The notes beneath the pieces are model-generated. The model searched no databases. It saw only the letters and a program-made list of their open reading frames with translations, and had not been told where the DNA came from. A stretch of DNA of 39,445 nucleotides from NCBI GenBank assembly GCA_946541595.1, contig CAMNJU010000006.1, forward strand, positions 1 to 39,445. Direction: 5' to 3'. The first letter of the stretch is position 1, and every line of letters starts with the position of its first letter. The translations under genes and the position numbers were made by a program. Of this stretch, positions 28,301 through 37,888 are shown one piece after another. Source of the DNA: an uncultured Planctomycetales bacterium (GTDB lineage Bacteria; Planctomycetota; Planctomycetia; Pirellulales; Thermoguttaceae).

Positions 28301-28885
28301 CGCGGTGATTTCGTTCTGTTCGCCAAAGCGCACGAGATTGGTTACGTCGTACTTTCGCGCGCCGCAGTAGATTTCGACGTAAGCGGCGCGTTGGCCGTTA
28401 ATCCAAAGGTACGCGTTCGAGGCGACGCCGCCGACTTTGAGCCATACGCGGCCCCCTTTCCAGTCGTCGGGCAGCTCGAAAGTTCGACGGTAGAGCCCCA
28501 AGCCGACGTAGACGTGGTTGAGATCCCACATTCCGCAATCCCAACTCGGATCCCAGGTTCGGCCGCGGCCCGGCTCGCCGAGGCCCTGCGCTTCCCAAAT
28601 ACCGGGCACGGCCATTTTGCGCGCCTTCTCCCAGTTGTACGTGAATTTGCCCCAAACGCCGTCGCCGACGCCAAGTCGGTACGACTCCGGACGTTCCGTC
28701 ATGAAACTCCATTCTCCGGAGAGCGATTGGACTTTCGCAAACTCAGACCGTTCAACGGGATTGACGACCGCGAACGACTCGGGCGCGCCCCAGTCTTTTG
28801 CGTCGTTTCCAAAGGCGGCGCTTTGGAAACCGACGAGCAGACACGCGGCCGCAAACAGCAAAAACGCTTTACAATTTATACGCAT
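25358..28885 (-). CDS. Secreted glycoside hydrolase family 2-like protein (1175 aa)
   Basis: GEWSFMTERPESYR..., VPGIWEAQGLG, LGLYRRTFELPDDW, GWTERFGVRELKVEGDKFVLNGKPYFLRGGGDHNYD, MRFHTHCPLPEYFESADEKGILLQPE; signal peptide. Confidence 0.85.
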   Translation of the reverse strand: MRINCKAFLLFAAACLLVGFQSAAFGNDAKDWGAPESFAVVNPVERSEFAKVQSLSGEWSFMTERPESYRLGVGDGVWGKFTYNWEKARKMAVPGIWEAQGLGEPGRGRTWDPSWDCGMWDLNHVYVGLGLYRRTFELPDDWKGGRVWLKVGGVASNAYLWINGQRAAYVEIYCGARKYDVTNLVRFGEQNEITALVRNDVPSRLGLTAVNEKFGGFFRDVELEATPDTYVDDVWARGDFETRSADVRVYVKTTGSDGKPYPLYDDELSPNDRDQFAVLQKNGVKFSSELGAPELVKSIEVTIKTPAGEPVGKAEIPGELSKGEFGLPKPFRVSVPIENCKLWTPETPNLYIADVVLKDASGKAIHGWTERFGVRELKVEGDKFVLNGKPYFLRGGGDHNYDQINLIEPADRDRFRAHMTTYKDAGFNYMRFHTHCPLPEYFESADEKGILLQPETPYYHDVTCEGFPFNPKRDMYELFRTCRRYVSFATYSYGNEGYLGSPLDKELYSWVKAYDPDRLVIHQDGGMGNKPGASDFTTNGSSGGSIINPWTPGAHDDLTVPFIAHEYLNLAIKMDPRYEPRFTGVRKAPVSVAAWLKKLNDVGLDENWGAACIAASEKLQAIYQKRGLESARLDPKCDGYLFWSLVDASIPQGSCVAAQGYLNPFWEPRPNGNAPKTFYRFNGPTALLVTTDLPAPILVAGSKFNAEFKISHYDANAIPAGNLSWSLRDKATGETILEGTLPFDAIEPGFAGAVGACEIAIPEGAASKPIAAELAVSVEGSDAVNSWDYWLFPKRAKRSLDGFAVSRAWRDAFAKLYDGVEPIPDDPAAADPNDGKIWIVDPNEEAYYAGLAAGRRVFAIAQPSPTPNVSLGWWALGTQVGTAFADSPAFAEFPNSPEMTELWFRLVRTGAPDLASKPIGSEFEPLAVGEGRDSYYLYLGQTVLGKGKLLASYALDLTQGTPEATALLDSLLDYVASPAFDPKTRSTSFRATFFTVPQGVVWGFQKPVKTNLSDFMPWMTLYEESSVEMNCRQKSKEAEVVWQGRPVGELGDGKTTFAFVGALGYWSEPKTDGFELSVNGKAAVKFDLPAENSKVGDEVEWRSEDGKLALKFQIGRVEQPGPDFFGVFYLTVDNALLESGASPTFAVKSLGEGSLRWFHVAHYSGLWEQKTVDAQ

Positions 28886-29074
28886 GACTTTTACTCCGAG
28901 CGCGGACAGGACGGAAGAACGCCCCGATCGCCCGTGTTAGGGGAACGATATGCCAAACAAAAAACAGGGGCGGCGCCGGTAAAACGCCGTCCCTGTCATT
29001 GTACGCGACCCGCTCCGCAAGTTCAAGGAAAAACCGCTTTCACGGAGCGTTTTTTTCAGCCGTTTTCCGCGGCG

Positions 29075-32000
29075 TTATTGCGCGGCGGACGGCGCGAGAT
29101 CGGAAAAATCGGTGTAGAGATTGATTCCGAACCAGCGCGAGCTGCCGTCTCCGAGCGACCGAACCGATATATCCTGAGCCTGATTCGGTTTAACGAGACT
29201 TGCCGGAACGGTCAGTTTAAAGATTCCGTACTTGTCGTTGGGCGCCAGTTCCTTTTTCGCCTCGAATTCGAGAGTCGCGGAACCGTCGGCGGACGACCAC
29301 GCGAACGCGGTCGTTTGGCCGTCGAACGTCTCGACGACGTCGAACGGAATCAGGGCCTGTCCGTTGAACGAAAGCTCGAATCCTTTGGACTTAGCCGTAG
29401 TCGCATATCCAGTTCCGCCGGCGAAGAGGAACGTAACTTTTTCCGCGTCGGCCGATTTAACGGCCGCCGTCTTCCAGGAGACCGCGGAATCGACTTTGTT
29501 CTGCCGGCAGACCCAGTTTGGCACGTCGTGGTTCATGGAACGGTAGGAATTCCACACGCCGCTCTCCGAATAGGTTCCGAGCCGTTCGAATCCGAGCGTA
29601 ACGCCGTCGGGCACAACGATCTTCGGCATAATTGAATCGGCGTCCCACTGGACTTTCGCGGGCGCGTCGCTCGCCGCTTCGTCAATCATGCGCGCGAGGA
29701 GCCAGTTTCCGATCGGGGAATTCTGACCTTCCGCGTGATTGAGTCCTGAAACGAGCATCTTGCCTTTGTCGAGCCCGATTTCCAGCAGAAGCGCTTCGTC
29801 GCGCACGAGCACGAGGCTCGACAGAGCGCGCACAAAGATTTCCGGCCGCGGATTCTTCGTCTCGACGTTATACTTAACGGCGCCGTCGAGAAGCGGAGCC
29901 CACGCCGCGCCGCAGAAATTCCCGTAGACGACGTCGTCGGAGATCGCGTTCGGATAGACGTAAGTACCTGTGTTGTTTTGCGTTTCGGAGTCGCCCGCCT
30001 TCCACCATGTCTGCTGGAACCGAACCGGGAGTCCGGCGAAGAATTGCGAGCCGCCGAAATGGAGAACGCCCGCGCCCGCCTTAGCGGCCGCGACGATTTC
30101 CGGATCGGCCCAGGCGACCGCGTAGACCGCGTCGGTTGGCAATTCGCCGTTGAGCTCGGCGAGCGGCTTGACGTTCCACTCTTTCGGGAAGAACTGGATC
30201 GCGGTTTCGTCGGCGTAGACCTGCTTTGCCGTCTTCGGAGCGATCTCTTTCGGGAAGACGAACGCGTTCCACGTGTTTTCGTATTCCGTTTCGTCGTCGC
30301 CCTTCCACGAGAATTTGAGAATTGCCTGAGTCGGGCGTTCGACTTCAGGGCATACGAACCGGACGTCGGCGAGCGGCGTAAGTTTCCCATTGGGCGCGAC
30401 GGCGGGATCGGCGGTCAGTTTTGTTTCCTGAGGCCAATTCGCGTTTCCGGCGGCGTCGGCGTTGGCGGGCAGGAAGGACCAAGTCGCGACGCCCGTCTTC
30501 GCCTTAGGCGCAAAGTTCGAGATCATAAAGGTTAACTTCGCTTCGTCTCCGGAGCGGTACGTAAAGTCGAGCCCTTCCTGCAGGAGGACGACGTCGTTAT
30601 TGAACGGGAGCAAATCTTCCGGTTTGAGCGACTTCGGACGGAAGAAGAGATCGACGATTCCGTTCGACGTGGTCCAGTAGTCCTGAATGAGCCACCAGTG
30701 GTATCCGGAGAGCGCTTCGTTGCGGCGCACGCCTTCGACGTTGTATTTGTGGGACAGGAGATAGAGCTGCTCGGACGCGCGCGCCCACGCTTCCACTTCG
30801 CCGTCGAGCCCAAGCTCTTCGAGTTTCGCTTTTCCGGCCGTCATCCAGAACGGCTTATAATTGCTGTCTTTAAAGAGCTCGACTTGATCCTGGCGCGAGA
30901 AGGTCAGGAAGTTGCCCGCCTCGTGCGAGACGGTCGGTTTGTCGAACTTCGCGTCCGTCTTGAACTTATTGCGATTGAGAACGGGATTCGACCATTCGTC
31001 GAAGAGGATACTGTAGAATTCCTGAGCCGGTCGTCCGCCGAACGCGACGTAATCCTTGAGGAAGTCGCCGTCGCAGTCGGTGAAGTATCGGTCCGGGTCG
31101 AACTTTTTGGCGATTTCCATGCATTCGGGCCCGAGCGTCATGGCGTTCCAGCGGTCGAGACCGAGCATGCATAATTCGTTGCCGCCGACCCAGATAAAGA
31201 TCGACGGATGATTCCGGTATTCCTTAACGACCTGAGCCCAGCGTTCCTTAATTGTATCGAGGGCGGGCTTAGGATCGGCGCCTTCCGGGACGTTGCGCTT
31301 CCAGAGATCCCCTTCGCCGGGGAGCTGCTGCGGATAGCCGAGGAGCATCTCGCCGTTCGGGAGCATGCCGAGCTCGTCGCACGCGTCGTAATACTCGTGC
31401 GGGAGAATGCAGCTGTGATGACGGCAATGGTTGAAGCCAAACGACTTAATAATCTTGAGCCGCTCGCGGTACATATTGATATCGGTCGGCATGGAGAATT
31501 CGATCGGATAGATATGGTCGTCTCCGTAACCGCGCAGGAAGAACGGTTTGCCGTTGAGCAAAATGCGATTGCCGTCGAATTTAATTTCGCGCGCGCCGTA
31601 GGTCGATTCGAGAGCGTCGACTCTTTGCGAACGGACCAGCGTCGCTCTTACTCGATAAAGGTAGGGTGAATCGGGCGTCCAGAGTTTCGGATTCGGAATC
31701 TGAACGGCGGCGGAAACGTCGGCCTGGCCGGACGATAGATCAAGGTTGACGTCTTCCAGTTTGTCGTTGACGCAGTTTGAGTTTGAGTCGAATACTTGGA
31801 GCCTGAGCGTTCCTTTGAAGTCGGGCGTTTTATTCTCGTCGAGCACGGTCGCGTCGACCTGGCACACGGCGCGCGTAACGTTCGTCTTATCGTCGTACCA
31901 GAGTTTCGTGCGCAGATAGAGCGAATCGAGACGCGTTTTCGGGCGCGATTCGAGATAGACGTGGCCCCAAAGGCCGCCCCATTTAATTTCAAGGTAGTCG

Positions 32001-32572
32001 TTAAGAGACGCCGCGCCAAGGAGCGGATCGACGTCCCAGCGCTGCGCGGAATCGACGCAAATGGCGACGGTCGCTTCTTTTCCGGGCGTTAAGAACTGCG
32101 AGACGTTCCATTCGTGGCTTCCGATACATCCGATCGCTTCAGGCCCGACGAGGTTTCCGTCGATCCAGACTTTCGCGTAGCGGGAAATCCCCTGAAGGAC
32201 TAAGAAGATCGAGTCGTCTTTTTCCCAGTTTTTCGGGACTGAAATTGTTCGTTTGTACCAGCCTTTGCCGACAAAATTATGCTTGACTTTATCGTTTTCA
32301 ACGCCGTATCCCTGCGCGTCCCAAATACCGGGAACCTGGATTTTGCCGGGCTCTTTTGGGGCGTATCCTTCGGGGAGTTCCGCCGGGAGCGCGACGGACG
32401 CGTCGAACCAGCGGTTCGCTTCGCCCGTCCCGTCGGGATCGGTCGCAAAGTTCCACGTTCCGTCGAGATCAAGTCTTCCGCGATACGGGGCCGTTTCGCT
32501 CGAAAACGCCGCGGAACACGCCAGCGACGCTAGGAATAAAAGGACCAGAATAGGCGTTTGAAATGTTTTCAT
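29075..32572 (-). CDS. Secreted glycoside hydrolase family 2-like protein (paralog)
   Basis: LDLDGTWNFATDPDGTG, VPGIWDAQGYG, GWYKRTISVPKNW, YGAREIKFDGNRILLNGKPFFLRGYGDDHIYP, NHCRHHSCILPHEYYDACDELGML; start at MKTFQTPILVLLFLASLACSAA signal peptide. Confidence 0.85.
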   Translation of the reverse strand: MKTFQTPILVLLFLASLACSAAFSSETAPYRGRLDLDGTWNFATDPDGTGEANRWFDASVALPAELPEGYAPKEPGKIQVPGIWDAQGYGVENDKVKHNFVGKGWYKRTISVPKNWEKDDSIFLVLQGISRYAKVWIDGNLVGPEAIGCIGSHEWNVSQFLTPGKEATVAICVDSAQRWDVDPLLGAASLNDYLEIKWGGLWGHVYLESRPKTRLDSLYLRTKLWYDDKTNVTRAVCQVDATVLDENKTPDFKGTLRLQVFDSNSNCVNDKLEDVNLDLSSGQADVSAAVQIPNPKLWTPDSPYLYRVRATLVRSQRVDALESTYGAREIKFDGNRILLNGKPFFLRGYGDDHIYPIEFSMPTDINMYRERLKIIKSFGFNHCRHHSCILPHEYYDACDELGMLPNGEMLLGYPQQLPGEGDLWKRNVPEGADPKPALDTIKERWAQVVKEYRNHPSIFIWVGGNELCMLGLDRWNAMTLGPECMEIAKKFDPDRYFTDCDGDFLKDYVAFGGRPAQEFYSILFDEWSNPVLNRNKFKTDAKFDKPTVSHEAGNFLTFSRQDQVELFKDSNYKPFWMTAGKAKLEELGLDGEVEAWARASEQLYLLSHKYNVEGVRRNEALSGYHWWLIQDYWTTSNGIVDLFFRPKSLKPEDLLPFNNDVVLLQEGLDFTYRSGDEAKLTFMISNFAPKAKTGVATWSFLPANADAAGNANWPQETKLTADPAVAPNGKLTPLADVRFVCPEVERPTQAILKFSWKGDDETEYENTWNAFVFPKEIAPKTAKQVYADETAIQFFPKEWNVKPLAELNGELPTDAVYAVAWADPEIVAAAKAGAGVLHFGGSQFFAGLPVRFQQTWWKAGDSETQNNTGTYVYPNAISDDVVYGNFCGAAWAPLLDGAVKYNVETKNPRPEIFVRALSSLVLVRDEALLLEIGLDKGKMLVSGLNHAEGQNSPIGNWLLARMIDEAASDAPAKVQWDADSIMPKIVVPDGVTLGFERLGTYSESGVWNSYRSMNHDVPNWVCRQNKVDSAVSWKTAAVKSADAEKVTFLFAGGTGYATTAKSKGFELSFNGQALIPFDVVETFDGQTTAFAWSSADGSATLEFEAKKELAPNDKYGIFKLTVPASLVKPNQAQDISVRSLGDGSSRWFGINLYTDFSDLAPSAAQ

Positions 32573-32622
32573 GACGACTGTTCCATGAGGCTGATGGTGA
32601 TAACGAATAGAGAACAAACGCG

Positions 32623-34416
32623 TTACGCGCGTCCCGATTCTTCGGCAAGCGCGCGCAGCTCCGCTTCCAGCTCCGGGGTCAACTGGCCGTCGGCGAGCCG
32701 CCACGTCCAGTTCCCTTTTTTGACGCCCGGGTAATTGACGCACGAGTCGTTCGACAGGCCGATTGCGTCCTGAATCGGAAAGATCGCGAGTTTGCAGGGC
32801 GACTCGGCGACCGCGCGCATCGCCGGCATACGGAGTTCGGCCGTCGCCGCCGCCATAGGGCGAAACTTTTTGGAGACGCCCAACTTAGCGCGCTTGAAAC
32901 CGATCGGCTTGCGGAAGAATTCGCAAACGGGGCAAAGGTCCGACGGGACGTCGGGCACGCGGGCAGGTTTGTCGCCTCTGCGTCTGTACTTGTCGAGAAT
33001 GTTCGTAAGGGCCGCGAAATCGACGTAATTCCTCGCGCCTTCGCCGAGGCGGACAATGTCGTCTATCCAGCCGAGTACGGGCGCGGCGTCGTGCGTGCCG
33101 GTATAGCCGACGCTGTTTTCCCGCCATTTTCTGATCGGGTCCGGAGCGCGACCGGTCGCGGAATCTATTGTAACGCCGCCGAATGAAAATTGGAATACTT
33201 GCATGCCGGGAAGGTCGTATTTGTCGCGAAGGCGGACGACGCCGTCGTTCATTACGCCGAGATCTTCGGCGACAAACGCTTCTTTCGGACATTCGCTAAA
33301 GATCGCGTCGAAAAAGGCTTCCTGCGGACCCGGTTCCCAGCCTTTATCGTAAACGCGGCCGTCCTGCGGTTTCGGGGGGACAAGTTTGTCGCCGCGCAAG
33401 CCAGTTTCCGGATCGATCCTTTTCCGGGGAAAACTGAAATAGTTGTAGAAGCCGATGAAGTGATCGATTCGTACAAGATCGAAACGCTCGAGCATCTTCT
33501 TCATTCGGTTCACATGCCACCGGAAACGTTCGTCGACGTGCCGCGGCCAGCGATAGACGGGCGAACCCCACGGCTGGCCTTTGGGATTAAAGACGTCCGC
33601 AGGCGCTCCCCCTTCGCGGACGACGCCGAGCCGTTCGTCGACCATAAAGAGTTCGCGACGGGCCCAGACGTCGGCGCTAGCCGGCGCCACGTAGATGGGC
33701 GCGTCGCCGAAGAGCCGTATGTTCCGCTCGGCGCAGTACGCGCGCAGCTCTTTCCACTGCACGTCGAAGGCCAGCTGCAGGAAACGCCGATACGCGAGCT
33801 CGTCTTCATGTTCGCGGCTAAATTCTTTTACCGCCGACGGTTCGCGTTTTAGAATCGGGTCGGGCCAGCTCTTGAAACTCTCGGGCCGATTAGGCGAAAA
33901 GACGTCGACCGCCGTCTGAAAGACCGCATAATCGTCGAGCCAGTAGGCGTTTTCTTCTCTAAAGCGTTCTTCCTCCCGCCGATAGCGTTCGCCTCCTTCG
34001 CCCCGCGCGTAGCGCTCGAACGCCTTCTTCCAGCAGCGGCTTCGCCTCGCGCGCGCGTTGCGGTAGATAATCTCTTCGGAGCGCGCGTCGCGCAGCGGAA
34101 CTGAAGAGTCGCCCCGCTTAATATGGGTTGGCAGGAGCCACGCGTCGGCGAGGTCGTCGGCGTCGAGGAGCCCTTCGTCTCGAAATTCTTCCAGATCGAG
34201 ATAGAGCGGCTCGCCGGCGAACGCGGACGAGCTCAGGTAGGGCGAGCCGGATGAATCGATTGGGTTCGTGGGGAGCGTCTGCCACCAGCGCTGTCCGGCT
34301 GCGGCAAGAAAATTGACAAACGAACGCGCGCAGCGTCCGAGACTTCCCATATCTCTAACGCCTGGGAGAGAAAAGAGGGGCGCGAGAATTCCGGAAGAGC
34401 GAGTGAGAGAATCCAT
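32623..34416 (-). CDS. malQ: 4-alpha-glucanotransferase (MalQ)
   Basis: RSSGILAPLFSLPGVRDMGSLG..A..FVNFLAAAGQRWWQTLPTNPI, LFGDAPIYVAPASADVWARRELF, VRIDHFIGFYNYF, AEDLGVMNDGVVRLRDKYDLPGMQVFQFSF, TGTHDAAPVLGW. Confidence 0.92.
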   Translation of the reverse strand: MDSLTRSSGILAPLFSLPGVRDMGSLGRCARSFVNFLAAAGQRWWQTLPTNPIDSSGSPYLSSSAFAGEPLYLDLEEFRDEGLLDADDLADAWLLPTHIKRGDSSVPLRDARSEEIIYRNARARRSRCWKKAFERYARGEGGERYRREEERFREENAYWLDDYAVFQTAVDVFSPNRPESFKSWPDPILKREPSAVKEFSREHEDELAYRRFLQLAFDVQWKELRAYCAERNIRLFGDAPIYVAPASADVWARRELFMVDERLGVVREGGAPADVFNPKGQPWGSPVYRWPRHVDERFRWHVNRMKKMLERFDLVRIDHFIGFYNYFSFPRKRIDPETGLRGDKLVPPKPQDGRVYDKGWEPGPQEAFFDAIFSECPKEAFVAEDLGVMNDGVVRLRDKYDLPGMQVFQFSFGGVTIDSATGRAPDPIRKWRENSVGYTGTHDAAPVLGWIDDIVRLGEGARNYVDFAALTNILDKYRRRGDKPARVPDVPSDLCPVCEFFRKPIGFKRAKLGVSKKFRPMAAATAELRMPAMRAVAESPCKLAIFPIQDAIGLSNDSCVNYPGVKKGNWTWRLADGQLTPELEAELRALAEESGRA

Positions 34417-34730
34417 AGTCAACATCCTGCCTTTGAGAAATGTTTTATTTGGTATGATAGGGAGTTACAGACGAAAATACAGCGTGAACCGGGCGCGCCA
34501 AATTCAAAAGAACGCGCGCCGCGTGGACGAAAGTTACGCCTTCTTTAGCGCCGCTTTCCAACGACCGAGCACATTATAACATGGCGCAAATAAAAGTCAC
34601 GGCTCAGACGTTTGGCGAGAAGTTTTTTTGTCGAAAATTTGGGACGGCTCGCCACTGACTTCGAGGGTGATTTTGAGTAGGGTTGCGGGGCGATTTTTTC
34701 AAAAAAATTTGAAAAAGGGTCTGCGGGCGA

Positions 34731-34759
34731 TTGAACAAAAGCTTCGACGGCGCTACAAT
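34731..34759 (+). promoter_or_regulatory. Sigma70-like promoter for small ORF
   Basis: TTGAAC-17 nt-TACAAT. Confidence 0.5.
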
Positions 34760-34801
34760 AGATGCGGTTCGTTTAAATTTTCCGTCTGCGAGGAGGCTCC
34801 A

Positions 34802-34951
34802 ATGCGGCATACTGATTCGGTTGCAGTCGTCGGAGTCTTTCGCGGTAGGAAAAGCGCTCTTTCGCGTTGCGCGTCCCTCAGGCGCGGATTCCGGCGCGAA
34901 GTCGACGTTCCTTTCAAAACGAATACGTTTGCCGCTAGGGAACAGACGTAA
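34802..34951 (+). CDS. Small hypothetical ORF (49 aa)
   Basis: GAGGAGG SD before ATG; MRHTDSVAVVGVFRGRKSALSRCASLRRGFRREVDVPFKTNTFAAREQT; promoter-like sequence upstream. Confidence 0.35.
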   Translation: MRHTDSVAVVGVFRGRKSALSRCASLRRGFRREVDVPFKTNTFAAREQT

Positions 34952-35161
34952 GTCTATCTCTTAGACGGGCGCGTTAAGGTCGTCGGTCTATATTCGACGC
35001 GGTTCCGAGAAACCGCCGTTTCCGAGTGTCTCCCAGTTTGCTTAGGGGCTTTGCTTTGTTCGGGAGCGGTTTGCTGTTTTTGCCGTCTGCGTTGGGTTTT
35101 CTTTGAATGAACAGGCTGTATTTTAGAATGCGCGTACTTTTTGCACATTAGGAGCAACATC

Positions 35162-35671
35162 ATGGATTACGAATTTCTCGGCGTGATTAGCGACACCCAT
35201 AACGACTGCGCTAAACTTGAAAAGGCGATTAAGACGTTTCGCGATTACGAAGTTACCCGCGTCCTCCATTGCGGCGACGTCACGTTCCCGTCGACGCTCG
35301 CCTATTTACGCGGATATCAGGTTGATCTCGTCCTTGGCAACCGCGACTTGCGCTGCGCGGACGAGCTTCGCGACGCCTGCAAGGAACTTGGCTTTACCTT
35401 CTGGGGGCCCAACGGCCATATCGAATGGCGCGGGCATAAGATCTTCTTCACGCACGGCGATCCCGACAAAGAGTCCCTCGAAAACGCGAAATATTCCGGC
35501 GAATGGGATCTTGTCTGCTACGGCCATTCCCACTGCTACGACAGGCAGCGTTACGAGAACACGCTTATCCTCAATCCCGGTTCGGTAATGTGCGGCTCGA
35601 TGTGCCTCGTTGCGGCGGATCTTTCGGAAGTCGTTCATATCAACCTTTCAGACTACGGCTGCTTCTTCTGA
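35162..35671 (+). CDS. Calcineurin-like metallophosphoesterase, YfcE/MJ0936 family
   Basis: GVISDTHNDCAKLEKAIK, HCGDVTFPS, LVLGNRDL, FTHGD, YGHSH, ILNPGS motifs. Confidence 0.9.
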   Translation: MDYEFLGVISDTHNDCAKLEKAIKTFRDYEVTRVLHCGDVTFPSTLAYLRGYQVDLVLGNRDLRCADELRDACKELGFTFWGPNGHIEWRGHKIFFTHGDPDKESLENAKYSGEWDLVCYGHSHCYDRQRYENTLILNPGSVMCGSMCLVAADLSEVVHINLSDYGCFF

Positions 35672-35869
35672 CCCGGTTCCTCGGCTCGAACTGACTCTTC
35701 CTTCTCTCTCTTTGCGGCCGTCTGCCGCGTTTGCGTTTTTAAAGTTCTCCGCGCGTTTCACTTTCACCCCGGCAGGGGCGCCTCCGCGTCTTTGGGCCCG
35801 ATTCTTTGAGAAAAAAGGGAAATTTTTATATTCAACAGCCAATCCCTTTTTTTTTTCATATGAATTTGG

Positions 35870-35889
35870 TATATTGTAGCCAATATAAT
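35870..35889 (+). promoter_or_regulatory. Putative operator/promoter of dhaK operon
   Basis: TATATTG-tagc-CAATATA dyad overlapping TATAAT (35884-35889). Confidence 0.4.
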
Positions 35890-36018
35890 TAAGCGCGCCG
35901 TTCTTGAAGCGTAAGTCCACGCGGAACGAGCGCGGCGCCGCCGTTTTTCGCGCTTGCGAAGCGGCCCGTTAGGGCGTTTCCGAACGCGTTTTCGACTAAT
36001 ATATAAGGAATCGACGCG

Positions 36019-37023
36019 ATGGTAATGAAGAAGTTTTTGAACGATCCTCAACGAGTTACGAACGAACTCCTCGAAGGGTACGCCCTTTGCTTCCCCAACA
36101 AGATTAAAGTAGTTTCGGAAAAGATCGTCGTCCGCGCGACGCCGAAATCGAAAGACAAGGTCGCGGTCATTACGCTCGGCGGCGCCGGTCACGAACCTGC
36201 CCTAAGCGGATTTGTCGGGGAAGGCATGCTTGACGCGTCGGTCGTGGGCGATATTTTTGCGGCTCCCGGGGCTCCGAAAGTCGTCGAAGCGCTGCGGATG
36301 TTCAAAGATTACAAGGGAATCGTGCTTGTCGTCCTGAACCACGAAGGCGACCAGCGCAACGCGAATATGGCGCTCATGATGGCGCAGAAGGAAGGGATCA
36401 GCGTCAATAAGATCGTAACCGCCGAAGACATTGCTCCCGGCGTCGACGCGCCCGCTTCCGAACGCCGCGGTCTGGGCGGCTGCATTCCGCTCATTAAGAT
36501 TCTTGGCGCGGCCGCAGAAAAAGGACTCTCCGCCGACGAAATCGTCGCGATCGGCGAACGGTTCAATAAGCGCATGGCGACGCTCGCGGTTACGCTGAAG
36601 GTCGCGACGCATCCGCAGTCTGGCGGCGAAATCGGCGCGTTGGCCGACGACCAGATGGAAATCGGCATGGGTCAGCACGGCGAAGGTGGCGGAAACGGCC
36701 CCGAACCGATGCAGAGCGCCGACTGGGTCGCCGAAACGATGGCCAAGAAGGTAATTCGCGCGATCGACGCGAAGGCCGGCGAAAAGATTCTGCTTCTCAT
36801 TAACGGCAGCGGCGGCACGACCCTCATGGAAATGTTTGTGATCTTCCGCAAGGCGTATGAAGTCGTAACCGGCATGGGAATTGAAGTCGCGGCGAGCTAC
36901 TGCGGCGAAGTCCTGACCGTTCAGGAAGCGTCCGGATTCCAGATGATTGTCGGCGCGTTCGACGACGAAACGCTCGAACTCTTCAAGTCGCCCAGCGACG
37001 CTCCCTACTGGGTTACCCGCTGA
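36019..37023 (+). CDS. dhaK: Dihydroxyacetone kinase DhaK-like subunit
   Basis: MKKFLNDPQRVTNELLEGYALCFPNKI, VAVITLGGAGHEPALSGFVGEGMLDASVVGDIFAAP, NHEGDQRNANMA, GMGQHGEGG, INGSGGTTLMEMFV. Confidence 0.9.
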   Translation: MVMKKFLNDPQRVTNELLEGYALCFPNKIKVVSEKIVVRATPKSKDKVAVITLGGAGHEPALSGFVGEGMLDASVVGDIFAAPGAPKVVEALRMFKDYKGIVLVVLNHEGDQRNANMALMMAQKEGISVNKIVTAEDIAPGVDAPASERRGLGGCIPLIKILGAAAEKGLSADEIVAIGERFNKRMATLAVTLKVATHPQSGGEIGALADDQMEIGMGQHGEGGGNGPEPMQSADWVAETMAKKVIRAIDAKAGEKILLLINGSGGTTLMEMFVIFRKAYEVVTGMGIEVAASYCGEVLTVQEASGFQMIVGAFDDETLELFKSPSDAPYWVTR

Positions 37024-37150
37024 CTCCGTTGACGGCTCGAACCGAGCCAATAGAATTAACGCGTACGCCGACGGTCGCGCCGGCGTACGCCGCGTCTTGT
37101 TTGCATAGCGCAGACGCGACGCTCAAAACATTTATCCTCACGTTTTATCC

Positions 37151-37786
37151 ATGACAACCGAATTTACCAAAGACCTGCTGATCAAAGCTCTCAAAGGGGC
37201 TCTTGCCGCCGTAGAGGCGAATTTCGACTACTTAAACAAACTCGACGCCGCGACGGGCGACGGCGACCACGGCACGGCGATTCTGTCGACCATGAAGGCC
37301 GCGGTCGAATCCGCGGAAGCTCCCGGTTCTCTGTCCGACACGCTCTCGAACGTCGCCATGGGCGTCATGAGCGCGACGGGCGGCTCGACGAGCTCGCTCA
37401 ACGGTTCGTTCTATATGGGCCTTAGTTCGGGCGCGAAGTCGGACGCGCTCAGTCCGGCGGAGACCGTCGCGATGTACGGCGAAGGGCTCGCCATGATGCA
37501 GACGATGACGAGCGCGCAAGTCGGCGATAAGACGATGATGGACGCGATGATTCCCGCGATCGACGCAATGAAATCGGCGGTCGCAGAGAACGCGGACGTC
37601 ACGCTTCACGAGGTCTTTCAGAAGGCGGCGGACGCGGCGAAAGCCGGCGCGGAAAAGACGTCGGAATACGTCGCGAAGTTCGGCCGCGCGCGCAATCTTG
37701 GGGAACGTTCGAAGGGGAGTCAGGACGCCGGCGCGACGAGTTTGGCGCTGATCTTCCAGGCGTTCGCCGACGCGGCCGCCGAGTAG
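37151..37786 (+). CDS. dhaL: Dihydroxyacetone kinase DhaL-like subunit
   Basis: LNKLDAATGDGDHGTAI, MSATGGSTSSLNGSFYMGL, GDKTMMDAMIPAIDAM, GRARNLGERSKGSQDAGATSLALI. Confidence 0.9.
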   Translation: MTTEFTKDLLIKALKGALAAVEANFDYLNKLDAATGDGDHGTAILSTMKAAVESAEAPGSLSDTLSNVAMGVMSATGGSTSSLNGSFYMGLSSGAKSDALSPAETVAMYGEGLAMMQTMTSAQVGDKTMMDAMIPAIDAMKSAVAENADVTLHEVFQKAADAAKAGAEKTSEYVAKFGRARNLGERSKGSQDAGATSLALIFQAFADAAAE

Positions 37787-37888
37787 TATTTCCGCGCGCC
37801 GCTCTAAGACAGTAACCGGTCCGCAGTTCTCTTTCGGGGGATTCGCGCGGCCCATCCGTTAATAGATATAGAATAGGAAATTTAAACG

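Noticed and set aside
28046-29635. 529-aa plus-strand ORF spanning the two GH2 genes
   Set aside because: Antisense to both GH2 genes, low-complexity Arg/Val composition; codon-bias artefact.
37034-37090. Two hairpins between dhaK and dhaL (ggctcg/cgagcc and gcgtacgccg/cggcgtacgc)
   Set aside because: No U-tracts; could be RNA processing or stability elements but nothing further supports a specific function.
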